Shown: positions 1 to 7,225 of the stretch, piece by piece
Layout: every line of letters starts with the position of its first letter
Position numbering within the stretch: the stretch's first letter is position 1
Assembly: GCA_051746765.1 (NCBI GenBank)
Contig: JBNJFK010000012.1
Location: forward strand, 1 to 22,316
Reading direction: 5' to 3'
Source: JBBEBE01 sp051746765
GTDB lineage: Bacteria; Bacteroidota; Rhodothermia; Balneolales; Balneolaceae
Length of the DNA: 22,316 nucleotides
The notes under the pieces: model-generated
The model's input: the letters and a program-made list of their open reading frames with translations, nothing else
Database searches by the model: none
Told to the model about the DNA's origin: nothing
Translations under genes and position numbers: made by a program

Positions 1-1623
1 GGCCCATGAATCGTTCATCGCCCGCCGCAGGTCCTCTTCCGCAAGGGCGTCCAACCCCTCCAATGTGTTGAGTGCGTGCAGGCGTGCATGCCGACTCTCG
101 TGATCGGCAGCCATCTCTCTCAATTCGGACACGAGAGAGCTCTCTTGTCTCTCTACGAAGAGTCGCTGCCCTGTCAAGCGCCACCACTGGTCCGGATGGG
201 CGAGCCATTCCAACCATTCGGAGGGACCGATACCCGCCAACTCCTCACCGGATATCGGGGATAGTTCCGCATCCCGATGCGTGATGCGATAGATTCGCCC
301 CCGATCCCGCCCGTTGGCAAATTCCAGATCGGGATTCTCCTTCAAATCCTCCGGAATGGCGATTGGATGTTCGGTGTGCTGCCGATACATGTCCACCACG
401 TAGAGCGCGCCATCGGGCCCTACGGTCACGGTTGTCGGCTTGAACCAGGGGTCTGTCGACGCCAAAAATTCTCGTTCTTCCTCCCCGGGATATCGGGTCG
501 CACTCCAGACCGGTTCGTTTTCACTGGGTTGAAGGCGATCCCGATGCATTAGAGCCCCGGCATGCTCACCAGTAAAGTGATCCCCTCTCCACGCCTCGAT
601 CGCTGCACTTCCGTAGTAAACGCCACCGGTGGCCCCGGTAAACTGGCCGCTTACATCCTCGGTCCGATCCAGACCCGCTTCGTCATACTGTGCCTGCCGA
701 CGCTCGCTACGCTCGGCTCGCCAATATGGCGGAGGAGTCAACTGACCCATCCAGAGTCCGTGTCGGTTGTTGTTTTCGATCGCTCCGATCGCCCGATCGG
801 GTTGGCGTTGCAGATAACGATCGGCAATCACCGCCTGCCGAATGTGCGGAACCGCAGAAGTCATAAAGTAGTGTCCACGCTCGTTGAACGTACGACCCAC
901 CCGACCCACGCCGGTCGCTCGTTCCATCTCGCCACTCCATGGACGAAATCGAAAATCGGCTCCACTCACATCCACGGACGAACGGTTCGGATCTCGCAGA
1001 GAATGGATCTCACCGGGTCGCCCGTCATTGGACGCATAAATCCAGTTGTCCGGACCGAACCGCAGGCTGGTCACCTGAGCCTGTACATTGGTGGTCGAAA
1101 AGCCGGTATAGAGAACCTCCCGGTGGTCGGCCTCTCCATCTCCGTCGGTATCCTTCAGATAGAGGATGTCGGGGGCTGATGTGACCAGCAATCCACCATT
1201 CCACGGCAGAATACTGGTTCCCTCTTTGATTCCCGAAGCAAAGAGTTTCGAATCATCGATGACCCCGTCCCCGTCGCTGTCGATCAATCGGCGAATCGTT
1301 CCCCCGGCCTCTGTAATCGCAGGATCAGAAGGGTATTGAGAGGGTTCTCCCACAACGTCTTCCACCTCCAACTCCTCCGGCTTGTACGGATAGTCCGACA
1401 TCTCCATGACATAGACCGCACCCGTCTCGTCAAAGACCATCTCGACCGGATCCACCACATGGGGTTCGGAAGCAAAAACCTCTACCCGAAGGTCCGGGCT
1501 GTGCACCATCGCCTCCAGAGAGGCGGCTGGTGTGAGCGGATCACTGTAGGAGGCCGGTTCAGCCGAACAGGAGAGAAACAAGAGAGGCAGAACGAACATA
1601 GCGCTTCGACATCGGCACACCAT
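1..1623 (-). CDS. PVC-type membrane-bound dehydrogenase, lipoprotein (3' partial)
   Basis: The minus-strand frame stays open for 541 codons from the ATG at 1623 to the window edge, so the 3' end is missing. The N-terminus has a basic start, a hydrophobic stretch and a lipobox-like LFLSC (Cys19), suggesting an exported lipoprotein. Residues about 42-450 look like the beta-propeller of PVC-type (Pirellula/Verrucomicrobium-type) membrane-bound dehydrogenases. Two Asp-rich calcium-type loops (DSDGDG near 115, DTDGDG near 158) and the segment VGPDGALYVVDMYR followed by HP fit that family. From about 465 the sequence turns helical, as expected for the HEAT-like region. Family members usually end in a c-type cytochrome domain with CxxCH, which would lie beyond the edge. 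The start overlaps the stop of the upstream amidohydrolase (TAATG), so the two are probably cotranscribed. The substrate is unknown; polysaccharide-derived sugars or alcohols are a guess. Confidence 0.85.
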   Translation of the reverse strand, partial: MVCRCRSAMFVLPLLFLSCSAEPASYSDPLTPAASLEAMVHSPDLRVEVFASEPHVVDPVEMVFDETGAVYVMEMSDYPYKPEELEVEDVVGEPSQYPSDPAITEAGGTIRRLIDSDGDGVIDDSKLFASGIKEGTSILPWNGGLLVTSAPDILYLKDTDGDGEADHREVLYTGFSTTNVQAQVTSLRFGPDNWIYASNDGRPGEIHSLRDPNRSSVDVSGADFRFRPWSGEMERATGVGRVGRTFNERGHYFMTSAVPHIRQAVIADRYLQRQPDRAIGAIENNNRHGLWMGQLTPPPYWRAERSERRQAQYDEAGLDRTEDVSGQFTGATGGVYYGSAAIEAWRGDHFTGEHAGALMHRDRLQPSENEPVWSATRYPGEEEREFLASTDPWFKPTTVTVGPDGALYVVDMYRQHTEHPIAIPEDLKENPDLEFANGRDRGRIYRITHRDAELSPISGEELAGIGPSEWLEWLAHPDQWWRLTGQRLFVERQESSLVSELREMAADHESRHARLHALNTLEGLDALAEEDLRRAMNDSWA

Positions 1624-2654
1624 TAAATCGCCTCCCCGAGATTGAACACTCGTTTCGCATTGCCATAGAGAAGTTTTTCCTCCATCTCCCGACTCCTGCA
1701 GAGTGAACGGACGGTTTTCAGTGTTCCATACCCCTGGCACGCGTCGCCGGTTCCTTCCGCATCGGCACAGTCGCTCCCGTAGAACAGTTTGTTCTGATGC
1801 TTCTCCAGGAACCAGGCAGCGTGCTCCATGTCCCGTTGCAGGGAGTTGAGCCCGGACCCGGCCGATAGATCTCCGTAGCAGTTTTCGTAGTCACTGAGTA
1901 GTGTATCGGTCCAACCACCCGCCGTTACCGAGCCGTCCGGATAGAGATTACTCTGATCCTCGTGCGCCTGGTCGATATTGGCCCACCATGTCTGCGCATG
2001 CCCGATGAACGTTACCCGGGGATAGGCCTCCAACACCTTGTGGAATCTCTCGAACCCGAGATTATACCGATCGTGCTGCCAGTGAAGGAGCACCGGAACA
2101 TTCCACGCCTGTGCCACTTCATAGATCCGTTTCATCCGGGGGTCATCACACGCCAAACCATACTTCATCTCCCCGATAACGCATGCTCCCTCCTCCAGAG
2201 TCTCCTCCAGCTGGCTCACTGCATCGGGCATATCGGGAACCGCATTGGCTCCGAAGAGAAACTCGGATGGATAGCGGTTCGCCACCGCCCGGCAAGAGGC
2301 GTTTCCACCGGCATTTACCCCACCCAACCCATTCGACTCCCCGCCGTGTGTGGCCGGCGTCTCTACATACTCCCCGGCCGGCAAGAGAATGGTGTGGGAA
2401 ATCCCCATTTCCCGTTGGTGTCGCACCATCTCCAGATCGTTTCGGTCGTGATAGCGCGTATGTTGGTGTATATCGATGACCGGTCCGGCGTACCGTGGTT
2501 GATCCTCTCTGAAATGACCGGTGGCCTGAAGCGCTCCCGGCACCATGGAGCCGGCCAGCAGTCCGGAGACCCACCTGCCACTGGTTTTCAGAAAAGATCG
2601 TCGAGTGGGACGGGCCGAACCGGCCGGACTCTGGTTTCGGGAAGATGAAGACAT
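1623..2654 (-). CDS. Tat-exported metal-dependent amidohydrolase (amidohydrolase_2 family)
   Basis: This 343-residue protein begins with a textbook twin-arginine signal, TRRSFLK at residues 17-23, followed by a hydrophobic segment, so it should be folded and then exported to the periplasm. The mature part is a TIM-barrel amidohydrolase: HxH at H63/H65 (IDIHQH), a Glu in GEMK (E162), H191/H194, H219 (FIGHA) and a C-terminal Asp in YGSDCAD (D295). These are the usual metal and catalytic positions of the amidohydrolase_2 family. Its ATG is about 23 bases downstream of a terminator-like hairpin, and its stop overlaps the start of the downstream dehydrogenase, indicating a two-gene unit. Related Tat amidohydrolases often sit beside PVC-type dehydrogenases and sugar genes. 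The substrate (a lactone or carboxylated sugar derivative is possible) cannot be read from sequence. Confidence 0.88.
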   Translation of the reverse strand: MSSSSRNQSPAGSARPTRRSFLKTSGRWVSGLLAGSMVPGALQATGHFREDQPRYAGPVIDIHQHTRYHDRNDLEMVRHQREMGISHTILLPAGEYVETPATHGGESNGLGGVNAGGNASCRAVANRYPSEFLFGANAVPDMPDAVSQLEETLEEGACVIGEMKYGLACDDPRMKRIYEVAQAWNVPVLLHWQHDRYNLGFERFHKVLEAYPRVTFIGHAQTWWANIDQAHEDQSNLYPDGSVTAGGWTDTLLSDYENCYGDLSAGSGLNSLQRDMEHAAWFLEKHQNKLFYGSDCADAEGTGDACQGYGTLKTVRSLCRSREMEEKLLYGNAKRVFNLGEAI

Positions 2655-2677
2655 GGGTTCGAGTCGGATTCAGTTAC

Positions 2678-2702
2678 AAAAAAAGACCCGACCAACCGGG
2701 CC
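2678..2702 (-). terminator. intrinsic terminator downstream of hipA / in the leader of the amidohydrolase
   Basis: Read on the minus strand, GGCCCG, a six-base loop and CGGGTC form a six-pair stem (one G-T wobble) followed directly by seven T. It lies about 75 bases after the hipA-like stop and about 23 bases before the amidohydrolase ATG. It may simply end hipBA transcription, or it may act as an attenuator in the amidohydrolase leader if that promoter lies upstream. Confidence 0.6.
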
Positions 2703-2778
2703 AACAGGATCTTGGCACATATTAAAAATGGCCTCTTGGAATATGTCGGATCCACACCTAAATGACAACGACTACTCG

Positions 2779-3906
2779 TTATGAAACACCCCAGCGATCC
2801 TGAATCATCTCCACTAGTTTCCGGGTTGCTTCCTCCACCTCTTCAACTATCGAAAGACACTCTTGACGTGACAGGCCTGCTTCCTCTCCGGCGTTCAGAA
2901 GTGTGGTCCGATCCGGAACCCCGTTACCAAGTACCATCGTCGAGTGATTTCCCCTGAACCCGTGGCTGTAGACCAAGTCGTATGCAGGAGCACAAACCCA
3001 CGTACCGTTACGGTACAAGTAGGAGAAATTTCCAGCATGATCCTCCCGGTTGTGCGTCAAAACATTGAAAATCATCCGACGAAACACTTTTTTGACCTCC
3101 ACCATCGATCGGGTCAGTAGAAACGTCGCATTCATCAGGTCTGTATAATCCAACGATGGATCTCGGTGAGAAAAATGCAGCAATCCGGAAGCTGTTACCA
3201 TGTGTACAGGCGATCCGTTTCGACGATCAAATCTCCGGATACCAAAGTATTTGTCTTCGAATAACCGCGTCACCGGCATTTCGATCCCTGCGAGCTTGGC
3301 CGTCATGGAGTAAAGGTATTCAAGTTTACCGATGTCGTCCGGATCCTCTTCTCCCCTAAATTTTATCATCCACGGTTGATCATCCACATCCATCAACACT
3401 TTCGGTCGGTCTCCTTTTGCAACACCCGAAATCACAACGAGCTCGTCCAGTGAACCGACAGGTTCTCCACCCACTGCATTTTTGAGTTCGGTCGCGTAGA
3501 AATCCAGGGATCTGTCCCGGCTGATGACTTGATCATTCTGAACCACGTCGACCTCCGGTTCGTAGCGGAGTGCACCCATCCCGTTTCCACCCACAATTGC
3601 GAGTCGCTCCAACCAAGACACCTCCTCCGGATTGACTCCCTGTTCCCGTAGCCACCGGTCAATAACCCCCTTGCCCCAGTCATTGGGCAAACTGTCATGG
3701 AATACTCCGAACAGCCCGTCGAACGGATCCGGTTTTGCCCTAAACAGTCCCCCTTTCAAAGGATGGTGGAACGGTGAAATGGAAAAACCACTCTGGAGCC
3801 ACTCCGGATCGTACTCAAACAGAGCACAGTGATCAAGGTTCTGCGCCAACTGACCGACACGCCTCCCGTCCATTGTCACAGTTAACAGGTCGATGTCAGG
3901 AATCAT
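2779..3906 (-). CDS. hipA: HipA-family Ser/Thr kinase toxin
   Basis: The 375-residue product resembles HipA, the kinase toxin of the HipBA system, which in E. coli phosphorylates glutamyl-tRNA synthetase and halts growth. Visible features are an N-terminal HipA-type subdomain, a probable ATP-binding lysine in MIKF (K182), the catalytic loop NREDHAGNF (D289, N293) and the metal-binding Asp in APAYDL (D310). It is somewhat shorter than E. coli HipA (440 residues). The start overlaps the end of the upstream HTH gene by 11 bases, the typical antitoxin-toxin order. Catalytic residues appear intact, so it is probably an active kinase. Its target here is unknown. Confidence 0.88.
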   Translation of the reverse strand: MIPDIDLLTVTMDGRRVGQLAQNLDHCALFEYDPEWLQSGFSISPFHHPLKGGLFRAKPDPFDGLFGVFHDSLPNDWGKGVIDRWLREQGVNPEEVSWLERLAIVGGNGMGALRYEPEVDVVQNDQVISRDRSLDFYATELKNAVGGEPVGSLDELVVISGVAKGDRPKVLMDVDDQPWMIKFRGEEDPDDIGKLEYLYSMTAKLAGIEMPVTRLFEDKYFGIRRFDRRNGSPVHMVTASGLLHFSHRDPSLDYTDLMNATFLLTRSMVEVKKVFRRMIFNVLTHNREDHAGNFSYLYRNGTWVCAPAYDLVYSHGFRGNHSTMVLGNGVPDRTTLLNAGEEAGLSRQECLSIVEEVEEATRKLVEMIQDRWGVS

Positions 3907-4204
3907 GCCTTCGTGCCCGCTCTCGTTTGGTTGTCGCTTGTTGATCGATCATCTCGTCTATGGAATTCCAGGGTTCTGCCTTGAACAGCTCTTCAAAATC
4001 TTTCAGGGAATCCAATACAACAGCGATGTGAAGCAGGTTTTTGAGCGATACCCGACCTGATTGCTCAAATCGTTTCACACTCCCAAAACTGACGCCTGAG
4101 CGTTCTGCCAGCTCTTTTTGGGTCATGTTCATCTGCAATCGCTGCTGCCTGGCACGTGCAGCAATGGAACGAGAGGCCTCCTTGGGGGTAAACAGAGAGA
4201 TCAT
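3896..4204 (-). CDS. hipB: HipB-like XRE-family antitoxin
   Basis: This 102-residue protein carries one XRE/Cro helix-turn-helix (residues about 25-75; MTQKELAERSGVSFGSVKRFEQ is the scanning and recognition part). Its acidic and basic tail probably contacts the HipA partner. It lies immediately before and overlaps the hipA-like gene, so by analogy with HipBA it should bind and neutralise the toxin and repress the operon. The upstream 140 bases are AT-rich and hold a candidate operator. Confidence 0.85.
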   Translation of the reverse strand: MISLFTPKEASRSIAARARQQRLQMNMTQKELAERSGVSFGSVKRFEQSGRVSLKNLLHIAVVLDSLKDFEELFKAEPWNSIDEMIDQQATTKRERARRHDS

Positions 4205-4344
4205 GTAAGTGATATCATATTATCTTTAATTCTGTTTTAAGCTATTTAAAAGATAAATTATTATCAATTAAATACTCAGAGAAGAAAAATCCTTCCAAAA
4301 GTCTGAGTCTCATCTCTACTTGATTTCATGTATCATCCGACATC
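4205..4344. promoter_or_regulatory. AT-rich divergent promoter region with candidate HipB operator
   Basis: This gap separates the divergent hipB-like and esterase genes and is far more AT-rich than its flanks. It contains an eight-base inverted repeat, TTATCTTT at 4220-4227 and AAAGATAA at 4249-4256, with 21 bases between. Paired half-sites upstream of hipB are what autoregulation would need, but AT-richness makes a chance match possible. Confidence 0.35.
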
Positions 4345-5220
4345 ATGTGCAACATGAATTCAACTCCTTCTACCATCGAAACAATCCCCCTCATCTGGAT
4401 GGCCGGTCAATCCAACATGGATGGGTTGGGATGGACGTCTGACCTTCCGGAGTCCCTCCGGGGTATACAACCGGAACGCTGGATCTACAGCCCGAACCGG
4501 CGGAAGGATGGAGAACCGGGGGATCGTTTCACACAGTGGCACTCCCTGAAACCGGGGTTCGGATCCGGCGTCTCCCACAACAGATGGGGACTCCGTCTCT
4601 CCGACCGGTTCGGAGTGGAGCTCTCTTTTTCAAGCCGAATGCGGGAGCTGCGACCGGAGATGCCGCTGGCCCTGCTCAAGGTCGCCAAAGGAGGCTCGTC
4701 CCTGCATCCCGAACCGCCCACCGACTGGGGTACGTGGGATCCCGATCTATCGGACCATGATGTACGCAATCAATTCACCTATCTGATGGAGGCGATCGCC
4801 CGTTCGGCATCGATTCCACTACCCGAAAAAAACCAGAGGGTAGCCAGCCGCCCGTCACTCTTCATCTGGATTCAGGGGGAAAGTGACGCCGCCTTTGGCA
4901 AGCGCTATGCCAACGAGTATAAAGAGAGGCTGCGCCGGTTTCTGAAAAGGGTCCGGGCCCTTGCAGAAGATGATACACTTTCGATTCTCCTGGTGGAGCT
5001 CTCGACCGAAGGACAACTTCCCGACGGCTCGCCGTCCCAACCGTGGGCCTCCGTCATCAACGAAGCACAACAACAATTGACAGACGAGGATCCCGATGTG
5101 CACCGTATCCGTTTACCGGAGTCCCACCACCTTCAGGATCCCTGGCACTACGACAGTGCGACTCTCCTTGAACTCGGAGAGCGGTTGGCGGATGTGGCGG
5201 ACAAGGCTGCTCGCTTTTGA
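4345..5220 (+). CDS. SGNH-type carbohydrate esterase (sialate O-acetylesterase domain)
   Basis: A 291-residue protein of the SASA/SGNH hydrolase type. The nucleophile block is GQSN (Ser23), the central block QGESD lies at 177-181, and the C-terminal Asp/His pair is in DPWHYD (D265, H268). These place it with acetylesterases that remove O-acetyl groups from sugars, including acetyl-xylan or sialate-type substrates. No signal peptide is visible: the catalytic block starts within the first 23 residues, so it may act in the cytoplasm on imported oligosaccharides. An alternative ATG three codons later would change little. It is divergent from hipBA and convergent with the parDE-like pair. Nearby xylAB makes an acetyl-xylose-containing substrate attractive, but that is inference. 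Confidence 0.8.
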   Translation: MCNMNSTPSTIETIPLIWMAGQSNMDGLGWTSDLPESLRGIQPERWIYSPNRRKDGEPGDRFTQWHSLKPGFGSGVSHNRWGLRLSDRFGVELSFSSRMRELRPEMPLALLKVAKGGSSLHPEPPTDWGTWDPDLSDHDVRNQFTYLMEAIARSASIPLPEKNQRVASRPSLFIWIQGESDAAFGKRYANEYKERLRRFLKRVRALAEDDTLSILLVELSTEGQLPDGSPSQPWASVINEAQQQLTDEDPDVHRIRLPESHHLQDPWHYDSATLLELGERLADVADKAARF

Positions 5221-5227
5221 GAGCTTA

Positions 5228-5530
5228 CTACGTTGATAACATAGTGTCATCAAGTACTTTACTACTGTGAAATACCGTCAGTATGTCCACTTGGGCATTT
5301 TGATCTACTTTGTACACAATTCTGTAATTCCTGTAGATAAGCTCTCTGACATTCTCCTCATCAACTTCCGGGACGATTCTTCCACTAAAGGGAAAAGATC
5401 TCAACTGGCCTGCCCGATGGTAGATTTTCTCCACAAACAGCCTTGCGACTCGTCGAGAGTCATGACTGATGTATTCGAAAATGGCATGCAAATCTTCATG
5501 GGCTTGGAGCGTCCAATGAATCTTTACCAT
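5228..5530 (-). CDS. ParE/RelE-family toxin
   Basis: A 100-residue basic protein with the RelE/ParE fold pattern: N-terminal helices with AHEDLHAIFEYI, a middle segment SFPFSGRIVPE, and the C-terminal strands RELIYRNYRIVYKV and VDILTVFHSS. The SGRIVPE and YRIVY elements are characteristic of ParE-like toxins, which inhibit gyrase, whereas RelE-like members cleave mRNA; sequence alone does not decide. It overlaps the upstream small antitoxin gene by seven bases. The region is visibly less GC-rich than the neighbouring metabolic genes. Confidence 0.82.
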   Translation of the reverse strand: MVKIHWTLQAHEDLHAIFEYISHDSRRVARLFVEKIYHRAGQLRSFPFSGRIVPEVDEENVRELIYRNYRIVYKVDQNAQVDILTVFHSSKVLDDTMLST

Positions 5531-5712
5531 TCATCGATTCTCTTGAGTAGCTCTTCGTGGGTAATCACGTCGCCTTGTTCGGATTGCTTGAGACCCAATT
5601 CAACTTTATGAATAAAGTATATTCGTTCGATGATGTCCTCCAATGAGGCATCCTGAGGGAGTCGCTCAATGCTGTCAATCACCTTCTGTTTAAGAGTCAT
5701 CGGGTCAGACAT
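5524..5712 (-). CDS. small antitoxin of the ParE/RelE-like pair
   Basis: A 62-residue acidic, helical protein directly before and overlapping the ParE-like toxin gene. The pattern of an N-terminal helix (LKQKVIDSIERLP) followed by DASLEDIIERIYFIHKVE and a C-terminal EELLKRIDEW fits short addiction-module antitoxins that pair with RelE/ParE toxins. No classical DNA-binding motif is obvious, so the family name is left open. The call rests mainly on size and gene order. Confidence 0.72.
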   Translation of the reverse strand: MSDPMTLKQKVIDSIERLPQDASLEDIIERIYFIHKVELGLKQSEQGDVITHEELLKRIDEW

Positions 5713-6068
5713 AATGGTATTTCATCATCTATTCGGAGAAGCACGTCTAATATAACGGTAGCGATAGTTCTCAAGTATAACAACCAGCCATTCATAATCT
5801 ACGCAAGATCTTCATTCGTAATGATCAGCTCAGACCGACAACCTTACACGAAAGGCATCGAATGGGTGATTCCACCCCAATGGCGCTGTGCAGTTTGGCC
5901 GATATGTTAAGTTTTTCCTGATTCTTTAACATATCCGGCGAATGTGTCAACAATTCCGGGATTTGTTTACACGTTTTCCTCTCACCCCCACGCAACCCTT
6001 TCGGTTTTCCACACGTACAGGCTGGATAGAGACAGAAGTTACATCCTCATTCACAGATCCAGACCGCC
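5713..6068. other. 356-base intergenic region between the ParDE-like pair and the cupredoxin operon
   Basis: I see no convincing gene here. It should contain the promoters of both divergent units. It holds a small hairpin (GGGTG at 5864-5868 with CACCC at 5873-5877) and the strong inverted repeat at 5898-5939, listed separately. No clear promoter consensus was found. Confidence 0.6.
5898..5939. promoter_or_regulatory. long inverted repeat upstream of the cupredoxin operon
   Basis: GATATGTTAA at 5901-5910 is repeated exactly in inverted form as TTAACATATC at 5926-5935, with 15 bases between. The flanks GCC (5898-5900) and GGC (5937-5939) extend the pairing to 13 base pairs with one bulged C at 5936. 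There is no T-run after it, so it is not an intrinsic terminator. It is 130-170 bases upstream of the first operon gene and may be a regulator site or a structured leader. Confidence 0.55.
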
Positions 6069-6554
6069 ATGTATCCCATTCCACCCGAGCCCGACGAACG
6101 AATCTTGTCAGATTCTTTCCCTCGCCATGCACTATTCGTATTTCTGCTCGGACTACTGCTATTATCACTCGCCTCCTGTGGCGACACCCCGACCGACTCC
6201 ACGAACGGTGGAAACGGTGGGGGTGGAGAGCCGGCCGAAAATGAAGTGATTATGGAAGGAACCAGCTTTTCCCCATCCAGCCTGGAGATCGAAGTCGGCG
6301 AGACGGTCACTTGGCGGAACCAGAGCGACCTGACCCATACCGTCACCAGCGGATCGGACCGGGAGCACGACGGAGAGTTCGACAGTGGCAACCTGGCGCC
6401 CGGAGCCACCTATGAAGTGACCTTTACCGAAGCGGGAGAATTTGACTACTACTGTATTCCACACGTAGGCATGGACGGATCGATCACCGTTGTCGAGGCG
6501 ACAGACGAATCGGTTCGACCCGGCAACGCCGGACAGAAGATTCAGAATCCCTGA
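6069..6554 (+). CDS. cupredoxin/plastocyanin-like lipoprotein
   Basis: This 161-residue protein has a lipoprotein signal ending in LASC (Cys37), a Gly/Asn-rich linker at about 44-53 and a single cupredoxin domain from about 58 to 143. The type 1 copper ligands are all visible: H90 (LTHTV), C129 (YYCIPH), H132 and M135 (VGMDG). It should therefore be a membrane-tethered blue copper protein, carrying electrons or copper on the periplasmic or outer-membrane face. It is the first gene of a closely spaced operon; the YceI start lies two bases after its stop. The electron partners are not in the window. Confidence 0.88.
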   Translation: MYPIPPEPDERILSDSFPRHALFVFLLGLLLLSLASCGDTPTDSTNGGNGGGGEPAENEVIMEGTSFSPSSLEIEVGETVTWRNQSDLTHTVTSGSDREHDGEFDSGNLAPGATYEVTFTEAGEFDYYCIPHVGMDGSITVVEATDESVRPGNAGQKIQNP

Positions 6555-6555
6555 T

Positions 6556-7221
6556 ATGACCCCATCAGACAGACATCTACCGGGTTGGGCGTGGCCAGGG
6601 GTGGCAGGGCTCCTGTTTGTGCTGGCATGCACGGTTCCGGCCATCGGTCAATCAACCGACGTTTCGGTTGTTGCCACCGCCGGGGAGAAGACGCTCCTGT
6701 TTACCGAAAGCGGGACGGCCTCTTTTACCTCGAGCGTCCCGCTTCACTCATTTACCGGGCGTTCCGATCACCTGACTGGCATGATCGATCTGGAAGAGAA
6801 TATCGTGGATTTCTACCTGGATCTCTCCACACAGGAGACCGGCTTGCGTCGGAGGGATCGGGACATGAGGCGCACGCTGGAGGTCGAGCAATACCCCTTT
6901 GCCGAATTCACCGGACAGCTAACGGAGCGGTTCGACCCGAATCGATCAGAGTCCCAACCGGTCACGGCAGTCGGGGAGTTTACGATTCACGGAGTCACAC
7001 AGTCGGTCGAGATTCAGGGAGTCCTGACTCCAATGGAGGGCGGGGTTCGATTGCAGGCGGAATGGACACTTCGTCTGGAGTCGTACGGGATCGAACCACC
7101 GGGACTGCTCTTCTACCGGGTTCAGCAGGAGCAGGACGTCGAAATTCAAGCCACCCTTCAAGCCGTGGACGAACTACCGNNNNNNNNNNACAACAACCAT
7201 GACAACCGAATGAGGGAATGA
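6556..7221 (+). CDS. YceI-family periplasmic protein (3' end crosses assembly gap)
   Basis: The start chosen is the ATG at 6556, two bases after the cupredoxin stop; it gives a clean signal peptide (hydrophobic core GVAGLLFVLACTVPAIG). A longer in-frame start at 6490 would lie inside the cupredoxin gene. The mature part matches YceI: GTASFTSSVPLHSFTGRSD near the start, DRDMRRTLEVEQYP in the middle and GEFTIHGVTQSVEI later. YceI proteins are lipocalin-like barrels that bind isoprenoid-type lipids. The last codons include ten Ns at 7180-7189, so the frame and the C-terminus after LQAVDELP are uncertain; the recognised domain is essentially complete before the gap. YceI beside a DUF5777 barrel is a recurring Bacteroidota pairing. 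Confidence 0.85.
   Translation: MTPSDRHLPGWAWPGVAGLLFVLACTVPAIGQSTDVSVVATAGEKTLLFTESGTASFTSSVPLHSFTGRSDHLTGMIDLEENIVDFYLDLSTQETGLRRRDRDMRRTLEVEQYPFAEFTGQLTERFDPNRSESQPVTAVGEFTIHGVTQSVEIQGVLTPMEGGVRLQAEWTLRLESYGIEPPGLLFYRVQQEQDVEIQATLQAVDELPXXXXNNHDNRMRE
7180..7189. other. assembly gap (10 N)
   Basis: Ten unknown bases lie near the 3' end of the YceI gene, followed by low-complexity ACAACAACCATGACAACC. Ten is not a multiple of three and is probably a placeholder, so the true distance and reading frame are unknown. Confidence 0.99.
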
Positions 7222-7225
7222 CCCC

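Noticed and set aside
562..1179. A 205-codon plus-strand frame near the left edge.
   Set aside because: The opposite strand carries an uninterrupted 541-codon dehydrogenase frame with recognisable propeller motifs, so this is a shadow.
1962..2648. A 228-codon plus-strand frame.
   Set aside because: Antisense to the Tat amidohydrolase, whose metal-binding residues are all present.
5898..5939. Inverted repeat considered as a terminator, a dif-type recombination site or an integron attC site.
   Set aside because: There is no T-run, the spacer is too long for a dif site, and no attC core motifs are seen; kept only as an unassigned inverted repeat.
5941..6249. Several short overlapping frames around the cupredoxin start on both strands.
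   Set aside because: They overlap the lipoprotein signal and cupredoxin gene and lack any family pattern.
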